DNA of 14,983 nt from Bauldia sp. (GTDB taxonomy: Bacteria; Pseudomonadota; Alphaproteobacteria; Rhizobiales; Kaistiaceae): assembly GCA_020442095.1 (NCBI GenBank), contig JAGRKY010000114.1, positions 1 to 14,983 of the forward strand, in the 5' to 3' direction. Of the stretch, positions 7,150-14,983 are shown piece after piece. The position numbers and the translations under genes were made by a program. The notes under the pieces were generated by a model. That model was not told the origin of the DNA, made no database searches, and was given only the letters and a program-made list of their open reading frames with translations. Within the stretch, counting starts at the first letter, position 1; each line of letters begins with the position of its first letter.

Positions 7150-7301
7150 GCCGGCTCGCGCCGGAGCCGATACGTCGCCTGCCGCAAAGTTGCCTGCCGC
7201 AGATCAGGCGGGCTTTCGAGAACGCTTCTCCAAACACGAACGATACCTCGCCACGGCGCCCTTTCGGCCGTGAATGAGCCGCCGCGACGGCTGCATCGGC
7301 G

Positions 7302-7331
7302 TTGACAGCGCCACGCTAATTGTATTACCTA
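7302..7331 (+). promoter_or_regulatory. Promoter of the YtfQ-like ABC operon
   Basis: A consensus -35 TTGACA (7302-7307) is followed after 18 nt by TACCTA (7326-7331), or after 15 nt by TATTAC; both -10 candidates lie in operator copy C. Upstream, between 7150 and 7300, I see only a short inverted repeat (CCGGC/GCCGG after the regulator stop) and a direct repeat GCCTGCCGCA at 7177-7186 and 7192-7201. Confidence 0.5.
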
Positions 7332-7335
7332 ATAC
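7319..7335 (+). promoter_or_regulatory. Putative GntR/FadR-type operator, copy C
   Basis: ATTGTATTACCTAATAC matches copy B (2579-2595) at 14 of 17 positions, with the first ten bases identical. Like copy B it begins 11 nt after the -35 box and covers the -10 region. The same regulator could therefore act on the TRAP and this ABC operon. Confidence 0.5.
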
Positions 7336-7437
7336 TATTCGGATCGCAGAAGTCCGATCGCACGCACAAAGCCGTGTGAGGTGTGGCGTCCGGCGACTCG
7401 CCGCGTTGCCCGCGAAAAGTCTAGGAGGAGGATCTCG

Positions 7438-8442
7438 ATGATCAGAAAATATGCCGTTGCGCTTGCCGGAGTCGTCGTTGCCGCTCTCGCCGTGGCGCCG
7501 AGTGCCTGGGCCCAGAGCAAGGGGCTGGCCGCATTTTCGCAGGCCGAGATGACCAACGAATGGCGCGTGATGGATACCAAGGAGATGGAGCAGGCGTGGA
7601 AAGACGCCGGCTACGATTTCGTGTGGACCGACGCCAAGTCGGATCCCGCCAAGCAACTTGCGGACGTCGAGGACCTGCTGGCGCAGAAGCCGGACGTCCT
7701 GATCGTCGCGCCGATCGAATACGAGGCGCTGGCACCGGTGCCTGGGCTCGCCGCGGCCGCCAAAGTGCCGCTGATCGTCGTGGACCGGAACCTGCCGGGC
7801 AAAGCCGGGACCAACGGCTGGATCTCGGTCATCACCACCGATTTCGTCGACTCGGGCATTCGCGCGGCGAAGGACGTCGTCGCCCAGCTGCAGGACAAGA
7901 AGGGTGCGGCCGCCGGCAAATGGCTGCACATCACCGGCAATGTCGGTGCCTCCCCGGTCATCGATCAGGGCAAGGGCATGGAGCAGGTCTTCGCCGGCTA
8001 CCCCGACATCAAGCTTCTCTCGAACTGCGATAGCGGCAACTCCCGCGAAGGCGGCAGAAAGTGCATGGAGGACATGCTCCAGGCGTTCCCGGCCGGCGAG
8101 GTCGATGTCGTGATCGCCGACAACGACGCCGCTGCTCTCGGCGCCATTGCCGCCATCAAAGCCGCGGGCCGGGACGAGCTGCTCGGCTGGATCTGGGGCA
8201 AGGACGGCACGCTCGACGGGCTCCAGGCCATCCTTGACGGGGAAATGGTCCAGTCCGTCCAGACGCCGCCCTTCTTCGGCGCCGACTCGGTGACGGCCTA
8301 CGAGGACTACATGGCGGGCAAGCCGGTCGAGCCGCTGGTCTTCGTGCCGAAGGAGACCTTCGACGCCCATACCCCGGCAAATCGCGCTCGTGTCGAAGAG
8401 CGCATGCAGGAGCTTCGGGACCTCGGCGTCGGCTGCTGCTAA
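7438..8442 (+). CDS. YtfQ-like sugar ABC transporter periplasmic binding protein
   Basis: The 334-residue protein has a signal peptide (MIRKYAVALAGVVVAALAVA, cleavage likely after PSAWA, residue 25). It recalls E. coli YtfQ (galactofuranose binding) at several points: FSQAEMTNEWR (33-43), the first-lobe ligand segment VVDRNLP with D116 and R117, GNVGASPVIDQGKG (167-180), and NDAAALGAIAAIKAAG. It is therefore probably the receptor for a furanose-form or related sugar. AGGAGGAGG (7423-7431) lies six nt before ATG 7438 and fixes this start. It heads a five-gene operon with an ATPase, two permeases and a lactonase. An unusual end is the terminal GVGCC, with two adjacent cysteines; further cysteines lie in SNCDSG and GRKCMED. 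Resemblance to YtfQ is judged from memory of the family; the ligand is inferred. Confidence 0.92.
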   Translation: MIRKYAVALAGVVVAALAVAPSAWAQSKGLAAFSQAEMTNEWRVMDTKEMEQAWKDAGYDFVWTDAKSDPAKQLADVEDLLAQKPDVLIVAPIEYEALAPVPGLAAAAKVPLIVVDRNLPGKAGTNGWISVITTDFVDSGIRAAKDVVAQLQDKKGAAAGKWLHITGNVGASPVIDQGKGMEQVFAGYPDIKLLSNCDSGNSREGGRKCMEDMLQAFPAGEVDVVIADNDAAALGAIAAIKAAGRDELLGWIWGKDGTLDGLQAILDGEMVQSVQTPPFFGADSVTAYEDYMAGKPVEPLVFVPKETFDAHTPANRARVEERMQELRDLGVGCC

Positions 8443-8456
8443 ACGCTAGCGATCGC

Positions 8457-8490
8457 CGCGGCGCGGCTGCCTTCATCGGCCCGCGCCGCG
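8457..8490 (+). terminator. Stem-loop between the binding protein and the ATPase
   Basis: Perfect 10-bp arms CGCGGCGCGG (8457-8466) and CCGCGCCGCG (8481-8490) enclose 14 nt; a short outer pairing AGCG/CGCT extends the stem. It starts 14 nt after the binding-protein stop and ends six nt before the first possible ATPase start. No T run follows, so it is more likely a 3'-end stabiliser than a full terminator. Confidence 0.5.
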
Positions 8491-8496
8491 ACGCTT

Positions 8497-10088
<1,592 letters not shown>

Positions 10089-10092
<4 letters not shown>

Positions 10093-11066
10093 GCGCGTCG
10101 TCCGATATGGGCCCGACCGGCCGGTTGAAGCGCTGGATGGCGGACAATGATGTATTCGTCGTCCTCATCCTCTTCGTGGCGGGCGCATCGGTCGCCAGCC
10201 CGACCTTCCTGACCGCGGCGAACCTGTCCAACCTGCTCACCCAGTCGGCGATGCTCGGCCTGCTGTCGGTCGCCCAGTTCCTCATCATCGTCACCGCCGG
10301 CTTCGACCTTTCGGTCGCCGCGGTGATGGCGTTGTCGTCGCTGGTCTTCGCCCGGCTCGTCGATGTCAGTTTTGTGCCGGCCGCGATCGCGGCGATTCTT
10401 GCCGGTGGCGCCTGCGGCCTCGTCAACGGTCTCGTCATCACCAGGGGGCGTGTTCAGCCGCTGATCGCGACCCTCGCCATGATGGGGATCGCCCGCGGCC
10501 TTGCCTTGTCGATCTCGGAACGCAGCATCCTGGTGAACAACGCTACGCTCGCGGAGATCAAGAGCCTCGACGGCTTCCTCTCCGTCCCCACGGTGATCTG
10601 GTTCGTGGTGGTGGCCATCGCCTGGTTCTGGTTCTCGCGGTCGCGACAGGCACTGCACCTCTACGCGATCGGCGGCAACGAGACGACGGCACGCCTTGCC
10701 GGCGTCCCGGTCGACCGGCTGCGGATCGGTGCCTACACCGTGTCGGGTCTGATTGCCGGCCTCACCGGTGTCGTGCTGGTCATCCGGTCGAACAGCGGCG
10801 TCCCGCTCGGCGGCACCGGTTGGGAGCTCTACACGATCGCGGCGGTGGTGATCGGCGGCACGAGCATCTTCGGCGGCGAGGGCAAGCTGCTCCATGCGAT
10901 GGCGGGCGTCCTGATCTACCAGATGATCGCGAACGTGATGAACCTGACCGGCGTCGATCCCTACTACCAGGATATCGTCCGGGCGGCGGTCATCATCCTG
11001 GCTGTCGGGCTTTCGATCCTGAGGCTGAGACAAAGGCACCGCGTGCGCGCGGTGATAAGGTCATGA
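10089..11066 (+). CDS. Sugar ABC transporter permease 1 (RbsC/YtfT family)
   Basis: The 325-residue inner-membrane protein has eight to ten hydrophobic segments, starting at residue 22. Family marks are FLTAANLSNLL, GFDLSV (71-76, the GxDLSV motif), GLVNGLVI and the cytoplasmic ATPase-contact loop AIGGNETTARLAGVPVDR (193-210), followed by VVIGGTSIFGGEGK. It forms half of the translocation pore, together with permease 2. Its ATG overlaps the ATPase stop (ATGA at 10089-10092), and its own stop overlaps the next gene in the same way. An alternative start at M7 is less likely. Intact. Confidence 0.93.
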
Positions 11067-12067
11067 GCGGCGTCACGGATGCAGCGGCCGATCGTCGCTT
11101 CGACTGGCGCGCTTTCCTCTCGCGCAACGCGATCGTCTTCGTGTTCCTTGCCTTCGTCGTCTTCGCGACGGCAGTGACCGGCGGTCGATTCCTCCATCCG
11201 AGCAACCTGTCGCTGATCCTTTTCCAGTGCTCGGTGATCGGCGTCCTGGTGCTCGGGCAGACGCTGGTGATGCTGATCGGCGGGATCGACCTGTCGGTTG
11301 CCGTCGTTGCGATCCTGACCGCGATCATCATGGGCGCCGGGGGATCCGAGCGCCAGCAGATGATGAACCTCGACGGTATCCTGCCGTTCCTCGGTTTCTG
11401 GCAATCGATCGTCTTCGCGCTGCTGGCTTCCGCTTTCTTCGGCTTCGTCAACGGTATCGTCACGGTCAAATTCAAGGTGCCCGCCTTCATCGCAACGCTT
11501 GCCATGTCGCTGGCGCTGGCGGGGCTCGCGCTGCTGACGACCGGTGGGGCGCCGGTCCACTATCCCGACGATTTCTACGCGAGATTCGGCGGGCTCAAGC
11601 TCTTCGGCATGCCCTTGCCGATCTACGTCTTCCTGACGCTCGCCCTCCTGACCGGGATATTCCTCTCGCGCAGCGCGTTCGGCGCCAAGCTCTACGCCAT
11701 CGGCGGCAACGCCCGCGCGGCAGGGCTCTCCGGCATCCCGGTCGAACGCATTTCGATCATTGCCTATACCGCCTGCGGGCTGTTCGCCGGGATAGCGGGC
11801 TTCCTGTTCCTGACCCGCACCGGCTCCGTCACGGCAGGGTCCGGCGGAAGCCTGCTGCTCAGCACCATCGCGGCGGCGGTGGTCGGTGGCGTCAGCCTCG
11901 CTGGCGGCAAGGGCTCCATCCTCCACGCCGTCATCGGCACCCTGCTGCTCGCCGGCCTTGGCAATCTCATGAACATCATGCTGATCTCGCCACACCTGCA
12001 GGACGCGGTTGGCGGGGTCATCATCATCGTCGCCATCATGATGAATGTGCGGCTCAGCCCGGATTGA
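11063..12067 (+). CDS. Sugar ABC transporter permease 2 (RbsC/YjfF family)
   Basis: The 334-residue inner-membrane protein has the same fold as permease 1 but a clearly different sequence. It shows GGIDLSV (73-79), FVNGIVTVKFKVPAFIATLA, the loop AIGGNARAAGLSGIPVER (212-229) and VVGGVSLAGGKGS. Two different permeases beside one double ATPase is the YtfT plus YjfF arrangement, and contrasts with the single-permease ribose and xylose systems; a heterodimeric pore is likely. ATGA overlap (11063-11066) couples its translation to permease 1. A loop of some 20 residues with SERQQMMNLDG (95-105) lies between early membrane segments. Intact. Confidence 0.92.
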   Translation: MSGVTDAAADRRFDWRAFLSRNAIVFVFLAFVVFATAVTGGRFLHPSNLSLILFQCSVIGVLVLGQTLVMLIGGIDLSVAVVAILTAIIMGAGGSERQQMMNLDGILPFLGFWQSIVFALLASAFFGFVNGIVTVKFKVPAFIATLAMSLALAGLALLTTGGAPVHYPDDFYARFGGLKLFGMPLPIYVFLTLALLTGIFLSRSAFGAKLYAIGGNARAAGLSGIPVERISIIAYTACGLFAGIAGFLFLTRTGSVTAGSGGSLLLSTIAAAVVGGVSLAGGKGSILHAVIGTLLLAGLGNLMNIMLISPHLQDAVGGVIIIVAIMMNVRLSPD

Positions 12068-12104
12068 TCATGACCACCGGCACCAACCCCGAGGAGCAGC
12101 GCCG

Positions 12105-13004
12105 ATGACCGAATTCGAGAGTCTCGATCCGCGATTCGACAAGCTTGTCGGTCCTGTCACCCAGCTCGAGAAGCTGGCCTCGGGTTGCCGGTGGAGCGAG
12201 GGGCCGGCCTATTTCGCCGCCGGCCGCTATCTCGTCTGGTCGGATATCCCCAACGACCGGATGATGCGCTACGACGAGACCGACGGCAGCGTCAGCGTGT
12301 TCCGCTCGCCCTCCGGCCACAGCAATGGCAACACGGTCGACCGGGAGGGACGCCTCGTCAGCTGCGAACACGGCGGCCGCCGTATCAGCCGCACCGAGCA
12401 TGACGGATCGATCACGGTCATCGCCGATCGCTTCGAGGGCAAACGCCTCAACAGTCCGAACGACCTCGTGGTCGCGTCCGATGGCGCGGTGTGGTTCACG
12501 GATCCCGACTACGGCATCCAGAGCGACTATCAGGGCAACGCCGCTGAGGGCGAGATCGGGCGGAGCAACGTCTATCGGGTCGATCCGGTCACCTGCGAGG
12601 TGACGGCCGTCGCGACCGACTTCGTGCAGCCCAACGGGCTCGCTTTCTCGGCGGACGAAAGCAGGCTCTACGTCGCCGACTCCGGACGCACCGAAGGGCC
12701 GCAGCATCCCGCGCATATCCGTGTGCTCGATGTCGTCGACGGGAGGAGGCTCGCCGGCGGCCGCGTCTTCGCCGAATGCGGGAACGGCCTCTTCGACGGC
12801 TTCAGGCTCGACGTCGAGGGGCGCGTATGGGCGAGCACCCACACCGGCATCGAGTGCTACACCCCCGAGGGCGAACTCATCGGGCGCATCCGCATTCCCG
12901 AAGTGGTCTCGAACTGCGTCTTCGGCGGCGCCAGGCGCAACCGTCTCTTCGTGACGGCGACGACTTCGCTCTACGCCGTCTACGTCTTCACCCGCGGCCT
13001 CTGA
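12105..13004 (+). CDS. SMP-30/gluconolactonase/LRE-family lactonase
   Basis: The 299-residue protein is a six-bladed beta-propeller lactonase. The divalent-metal ligands of the family are all present: E32 (WSEGPAY), N119 (SPNDLV), N177 (QPNGLAF) and D231 (DGFRLD). Other typical stretches are LVWSDIPNDRMMRY and VWFTDPDYG. It should hydrolyse an aldono-lactone to the open-chain sugar acid in the cytosol; there is no signal peptide. GAGGAG (12091-12096) eight nt before ATG 12105 fixes the start; the frame is open further upstream but overlaps permease 2. It follows permease 2 by 37 nt, so it is the last gene of the YtfQ-like operon, linking uptake to oxidative breakdown (sugar dehydrogenase -> lactone -> this enzyme). 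A GCGGCC/GGCCGC inverted repeat (12994-13011) spans its stop codon. Which lactone it uses cannot be told. Confidence 0.93.
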   Translation: MTEFESLDPRFDKLVGPVTQLEKLASGCRWSEGPAYFAAGRYLVWSDIPNDRMMRYDETDGSVSVFRSPSGHSNGNTVDREGRLVSCEHGGRRISRTEHDGSITVIADRFEGKRLNSPNDLVVASDGAVWFTDPDYGIQSDYQGNAAEGEIGRSNVYRVDPVTCEVTAVATDFVQPNGLAFSADESRLYVADSGRTEGPQHPAHIRVLDVVDGRRLAGGRVFAECGNGLFDGFRLDVEGRVWASTHTGIECYTPEGELIGRIRIPEVVSNCVFGGARRNRLFVTATTSLYAVYVFTRGL

Positions 13005-13188
13005 CGGCCGCAGGTGAGGCGGCACTGACCGTCATTCCTGCATCCCACATCCGCGCCGCCGGGACATCGCCACCCGCACGCACGGCGCCTCCGACCGCGC
13101 CGCCCTGCCGGCGCCGCGAGCCTGGTTCGGCACGCCTGCGACGGGCGGTCCCTCCAGTTCCTGTCCGGGCAGCCGTGCAGAGGAGAAA
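13005..13188. other. GC-rich gap after the lactonase, no gene seen
   Basis: The stretch holds no convincing reading frame on either strand and no T-rich terminator. The only stem is the 6-bp GCGGCC/GGCCGC pair overlapping the lactonase stop codon. Composition turns AT-rich at about 13185, where the next promoter region begins. Confidence 0.5.
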
Positions 13189-13205
13189 CGTGTATTATGT
13201 ATGAG
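13189..13205 (+). promoter_or_regulatory. Weak fourth copy of the GntR-type operator (copy D)
   Basis: This segment contains TGTATTATGTATGAG and matches copy B at 12 of 17 positions; the right half-site is broken (TAT instead of TAC). It lies upstream of the -35 box at 13226 rather than over the -10. The match could be chance in an AT-rich island. Confidence 0.25.
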
Positions 13206-13224
13206 ATGAATGACCATAATTCGC

Positions 13225-13252
13225 CTTGACGCCACCGAATTACTCATATTAT
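13225..13252 (+). promoter_or_regulatory. Promoter of the third binding-protein operon
   Basis: CTTGAC/TTGACG (13225-13231) and TATTAT (13247-13252, five of six matches to TATAAT) are spaced 15-16 nt. It is the only AT-rich promoter-like island in the 541-nt gap. It would give a transcript with a leader of roughly 280 nt. Confidence 0.45.
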
Positions 13253-13545
13253 GACGTTATTGCTCCTACAAATAGGCGGAGCGACAATGCCCGTGCCCTG
13301 GATCGCCGGGGTGCGGGAAGGGAAGGAAAGGGCGGCCGGCTCACGGCCGCAGGAGGAAGGCGAGGCGGGACTATTCCGAGGGGGCCGGAGCGCTGCCTTC
13401 GGGAAGCCAGCATCGCAGACGGGCAGCTTGCGCGTGCCCCCAGGGGACCGGGAGGCTGCCAGGCAATCGCGACGTGCGTCGCCCGCAAATGCGGCGATGC
13501 ACGGTCCCATCAAAAGTCCGCAAAATGGACATGTGGAGGAAATCG
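13253..13545 (+). other. Long GC-rich leader before the third binding protein, possible structured 5' UTR
   Basis: About 290 nt separate the promoter from the start codon. Inside are a 7-bp stem GCGGCCG/CGGCCGC (13332-13338 and 13344-13350), a purine-rich run before it, a hairpin with an AAAT loop and one bulge (13476-13500), and GTCC/GGAC (13516-13519 and 13527-13530) just before the ribosome site. I do not recognise any known riboswitch consensus. The open frames here run into the binding-protein gene in another frame and look spurious. Confidence 0.35.
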
Positions 13546-14685
13546 ATGAACAAAATTCGCCTCGCGGCAGTCGCGCTAGCAGGCCTCACGGTGACCACGG
13601 GCGCGGCCTATGCCGGCCCCGACATCGTCTCCGGTCCTGGCTTCGATCCGGGCTGCTTCGCGCCCTGGGCCAAGGACACGAAATACTTTCAGTGGCCGGC
13701 CAAGGAAGGCCCCTTCAAGATCGCCGTGGTAAACGGCTTCGTCGGCAATACCTGGCGTATCCAGATGATCCAGACGGCGAAGGCCTATGCCGCGGATCCG
13801 GAGGTGGCCGCCAAGATCTCCGAATTCAAGGTGGTCTCGACGGGCAACGATGCGCCGGCCCAGCTCGGCGCCATCGAGGACTTCATCAACCAGGGCTTCA
13901 ACGGCATCATCATCAACGCCGTGACGACCGACGGATTCGACCGCGTCATCCGCCTCGCCAATCGCGAGAATGTCGTGCTCGTGTCGTTCGACAATATCAT
14001 CGACACCGACGCGATCATGCAGGTGAACGAGAACCAGTATGACCAGGGCGTCGCCTATGCCCAGTTCGTGATCGACGAACTGGCCAAGCAGGGCAAGACG
14101 GGCGGCAAGATCCTCGAGGTCCGCGGCATCGCCGGCAACTCGGTGGATCGCGATCGGTCGCTCGGCGTCCATGAGACCTTCGACGCTTCGGGTGGCGATT
14201 GGGAGATCATCACGGTCAACGGCCAGTGGGACGACGGCGCGGCGCAGAAGGTGGTGGCCGACGCCATCGCGGTGCACGGCAACACCTTCGACGGCATGGT
14301 CGTTCAGGGCGGCACCACCGGTGTCGTCCAGGCGATCATCGACGCCGGCCATCCGTTCGTTCCGATCGGCGGCGAGGCCGAGAACGGCTACCGGAAGCTG
14401 ATCGCGCAACACTCCGACGAGGGCCTGAAGGGGCTGTCGGTCGGCAATACGCCGGGCATGGTCGCCATCGGCATCAAGGCCGCGATTGCGGCGCTCGAAG
14501 GCAATGTCATGCCCCAGTTCACGTCCATTCCGCTGCCCATGGCCGACTATACCCAGCTCAAGGACGGCGAGAACTACTGGAGCGACCTGCCGGACAACTT
14601 CTTCACGGTCAACGAGTTCCCCCCCTGCGGTGTGAACATCACCGGCCCCGCCATCATGGCGCAGACCGGCGACAACATCGACTAG
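13546..14685 (+). CDS. Sugar-type ABC transporter periplasmic substrate-binding protein (Peripla_BP_4 family), paralogue of the one at 221-1234
   Basis: The 379-residue protein has a signal peptide (MNKIRLAAVALAGLTVTTGA, likely cut after AYA, residue 23). A segment of about 32 residues (24-55) precedes the first strand PFKIAVVNGF. GNTWRIQMIQ (67-76), GIIINAVTTDGF, LVSFDNI, and GLKGLSVGNTPGM follow, in the same order as in the protein at 221-1234. C37 in the N-terminal segment and C361 (FPPCGV) near the end are the only cysteines I see and could form a disulfide tying the two ends. GGAGGA (13535-13540) five nt before ATG 13546 fixes the start; the frame is open back to 13474. It heads an operon with the ATPase at 14839. 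It should bind a carbohydrate-like solute in the periplasm; the ligand is unknown. Confidence 0.92.
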   Translation: MNKIRLAAVALAGLTVTTGAAYAGPDIVSGPGFDPGCFAPWAKDTKYFQWPAKEGPFKIAVVNGFVGNTWRIQMIQTAKAYAADPEVAAKISEFKVVSTGNDAPAQLGAIEDFINQGFNGIIINAVTTDGFDRVIRLANRENVVLVSFDNIIDTDAIMQVNENQYDQGVAYAQFVIDELAKQGKTGGKILEVRGIAGNSVDRDRSLGVHETFDASGGDWEIITVNGQWDDGAAQKVVADAIAVHGNTFDGMVVQGGTTGVVQAIIDAGHPFVPIGGEAENGYRKLIAQHSDEGLKGLSVGNTPGMVAIGIKAAIAALEGNVMPQFTSIPLPMADYTQLKDGENYWSDLPDNFFTVNEFPPCGVNITGPAIMAQTGDNID

Positions 14686-14696
14686 GCCAGACCGCG

Positions 14697-14720
14697 TGGC
14701 GCCGGGTGAACCCGGCGCCA
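14697..14720 (+). terminator. Stem-loop after the third binding-protein gene
   Basis: Perfect 11-bp arms TGGCGCCGGGT (14697-14707) and ACCCGGCGCCA (14710-14720) are separated by GA, starting 11 nt after the stop codon. No T run follows. It is placed like the stems after the other three binding-protein genes and probably protects or attenuates the transcript before the ATPase. Confidence 0.55.
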
Positions 14721-14838
14721 TATGCCGGCGGCGTCGAGACGGTCCGGTGCGAGGCCTGCGGCGGCACCTGGAGCGTCCCGGCGCCGTTCCAGCATGGCGG
14801 CAAAGGGCGTGTCATCGCGCCCAGGGGAGACGCAGGAA

Positions 14839-14983
14839 ATGGGGCCTGACCAGCAATCGGTGCCTTTCGTCGAATTCGCCGGAATCTCGAAATTCTATTC
14901 GGGCGTCCGCGCGCTCGAGGATGTCGACTTTTCGTGCCGGCAAGGCTCCATCCACGCCGTGCTCGGCGAGAACGGCGCCGGCA
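14839..14983 (+). CDS. Sugar ABC transporter ATP-binding protein, N-terminal fragment (runs off the right edge)
   Basis: Forty-eight codons are visible, beginning [20 protein letters not shown] and ending LGENGAG, the start of the Walker A motif. The sequence [11 protein letters not shown] before it is the usual first strands of a carbohydrate-type double ATPase. AGGGGAGA (14823-14830) lies eight nt before the ATG. It follows the binding protein by 153 nt containing a stem-loop, so it is the second gene of a third ABC importer. The permease genes would lie beyond the edge. Confidence 0.85.
   Translation, partial: MGPDQQSVPFVEFAGISKFYSGVRALEDVDFSCRQGSIHAVLGENGAG

Noticed and set aside
7177..7201. 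Direct repeat GCCTGCCGCA twice, 15 nt apart, considered as an operator or attachment site
   Set aside because: Only two short copies in GC-rich sequence with no mobile-element gene or promoter overlap; likely chance.
13310..13460. Possible cobalamin or other known riboswitch in the third leader
   Set aside because: Purine-rich and GC-rich segments are present but none of the consensus boxes I know could be matched.
13251..14042. Plus-strand frame beginning at the third promoter and running into the binding-protein gene in another frame
   Set aside because: After 13546 it is an out-of-frame reading of a real gene and the first part is low-complexity; no ribosome site.
14740..14849. Short CxxC stretch ([10 protein letters not shown]) in the gap before the last ATPase, suggesting a zinc ribbon
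   Set aside because: Only one CxxC pair, no independent start or ribosome site, and the frame is otherwise a shadow of the binding-protein gene.

Overview
The window is high-GC DNA, with most codon third positions G or C. It has the look of an alphaproteobacterium, probably a Hyphomicrobiales (rhizobia-like) or related soil or marine lineage. The evidence is the gene content: stacked sugar ABC importers, a TRAP transporter and FCD-type GntR regulators, plus TTGAC-type -35 boxes in short AT-rich islands. This placement is inference from style, not from a marker gene. No rRNA, tRNA, CRISPR array, insertion sequence or phage gene is visible.

Layout. (1) Positions 1-1234, minus strand: a sugar-type periplasmic binding protein followed by the first 38 codons of its ABC ATPase, with two stem-loops between them. 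(2) 1235-1503: a divergent promoter region with a GntR-type operator. (3) 1504-2187, plus: an FCD-family GntR regulator. (4) 2632-6287, plus: a TRAP transporter (dctP, dctQ, dctM) followed by an SDR oxidoreductase. (5) 6403-7149, plus: a second FCD regulator, DgoR-like, which has no ordinary start codon. (6) 7438-13004, plus: a complete ABC importer (YtfQ-like binding protein, double ATPase, two permeases) ending with an SMP-30/gluconolactonase-family lactonase. (7) 13546-14983, plus: a third ABC binding protein, paralogous to the first, followed by the start of its ATPase. All eleven complete genes and both partial genes belong to uptake, oxidation or regulation.

How the parts may work together. 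The complete ABC system has the E. coli YtfQ-R-T-YjfF arrangement (one binding protein, one double ATPase, two different permeases), which suggests a furanose sugar or similar carbohydrate as substrate. An SDR dehydrogenase plus an SMP-30 lactonase would give sugar -> lactone -> aldonate, and the TRAP system and DgoR-like regulator fit sugar acids. No kinase, dehydratase or aldolase is inside the window, so the lower pathway must lie elsewhere.

The most interesting regulatory signal is a near-identical 17-bp element (core TGTA-N-TAC) found just downstream of a TTGACA/TTGACT box in front of three separate transport operons. A weaker copy precedes the fourth. This suggests one local FCD regulator controls the whole importer island. 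A second pattern is that each of the four binding-protein genes is followed within about 30 bp of its stop codon by a strong, unrelated GC-rich inverted repeat. This is expected if binding-protein mRNA is kept in excess over the downstream transporter genes.
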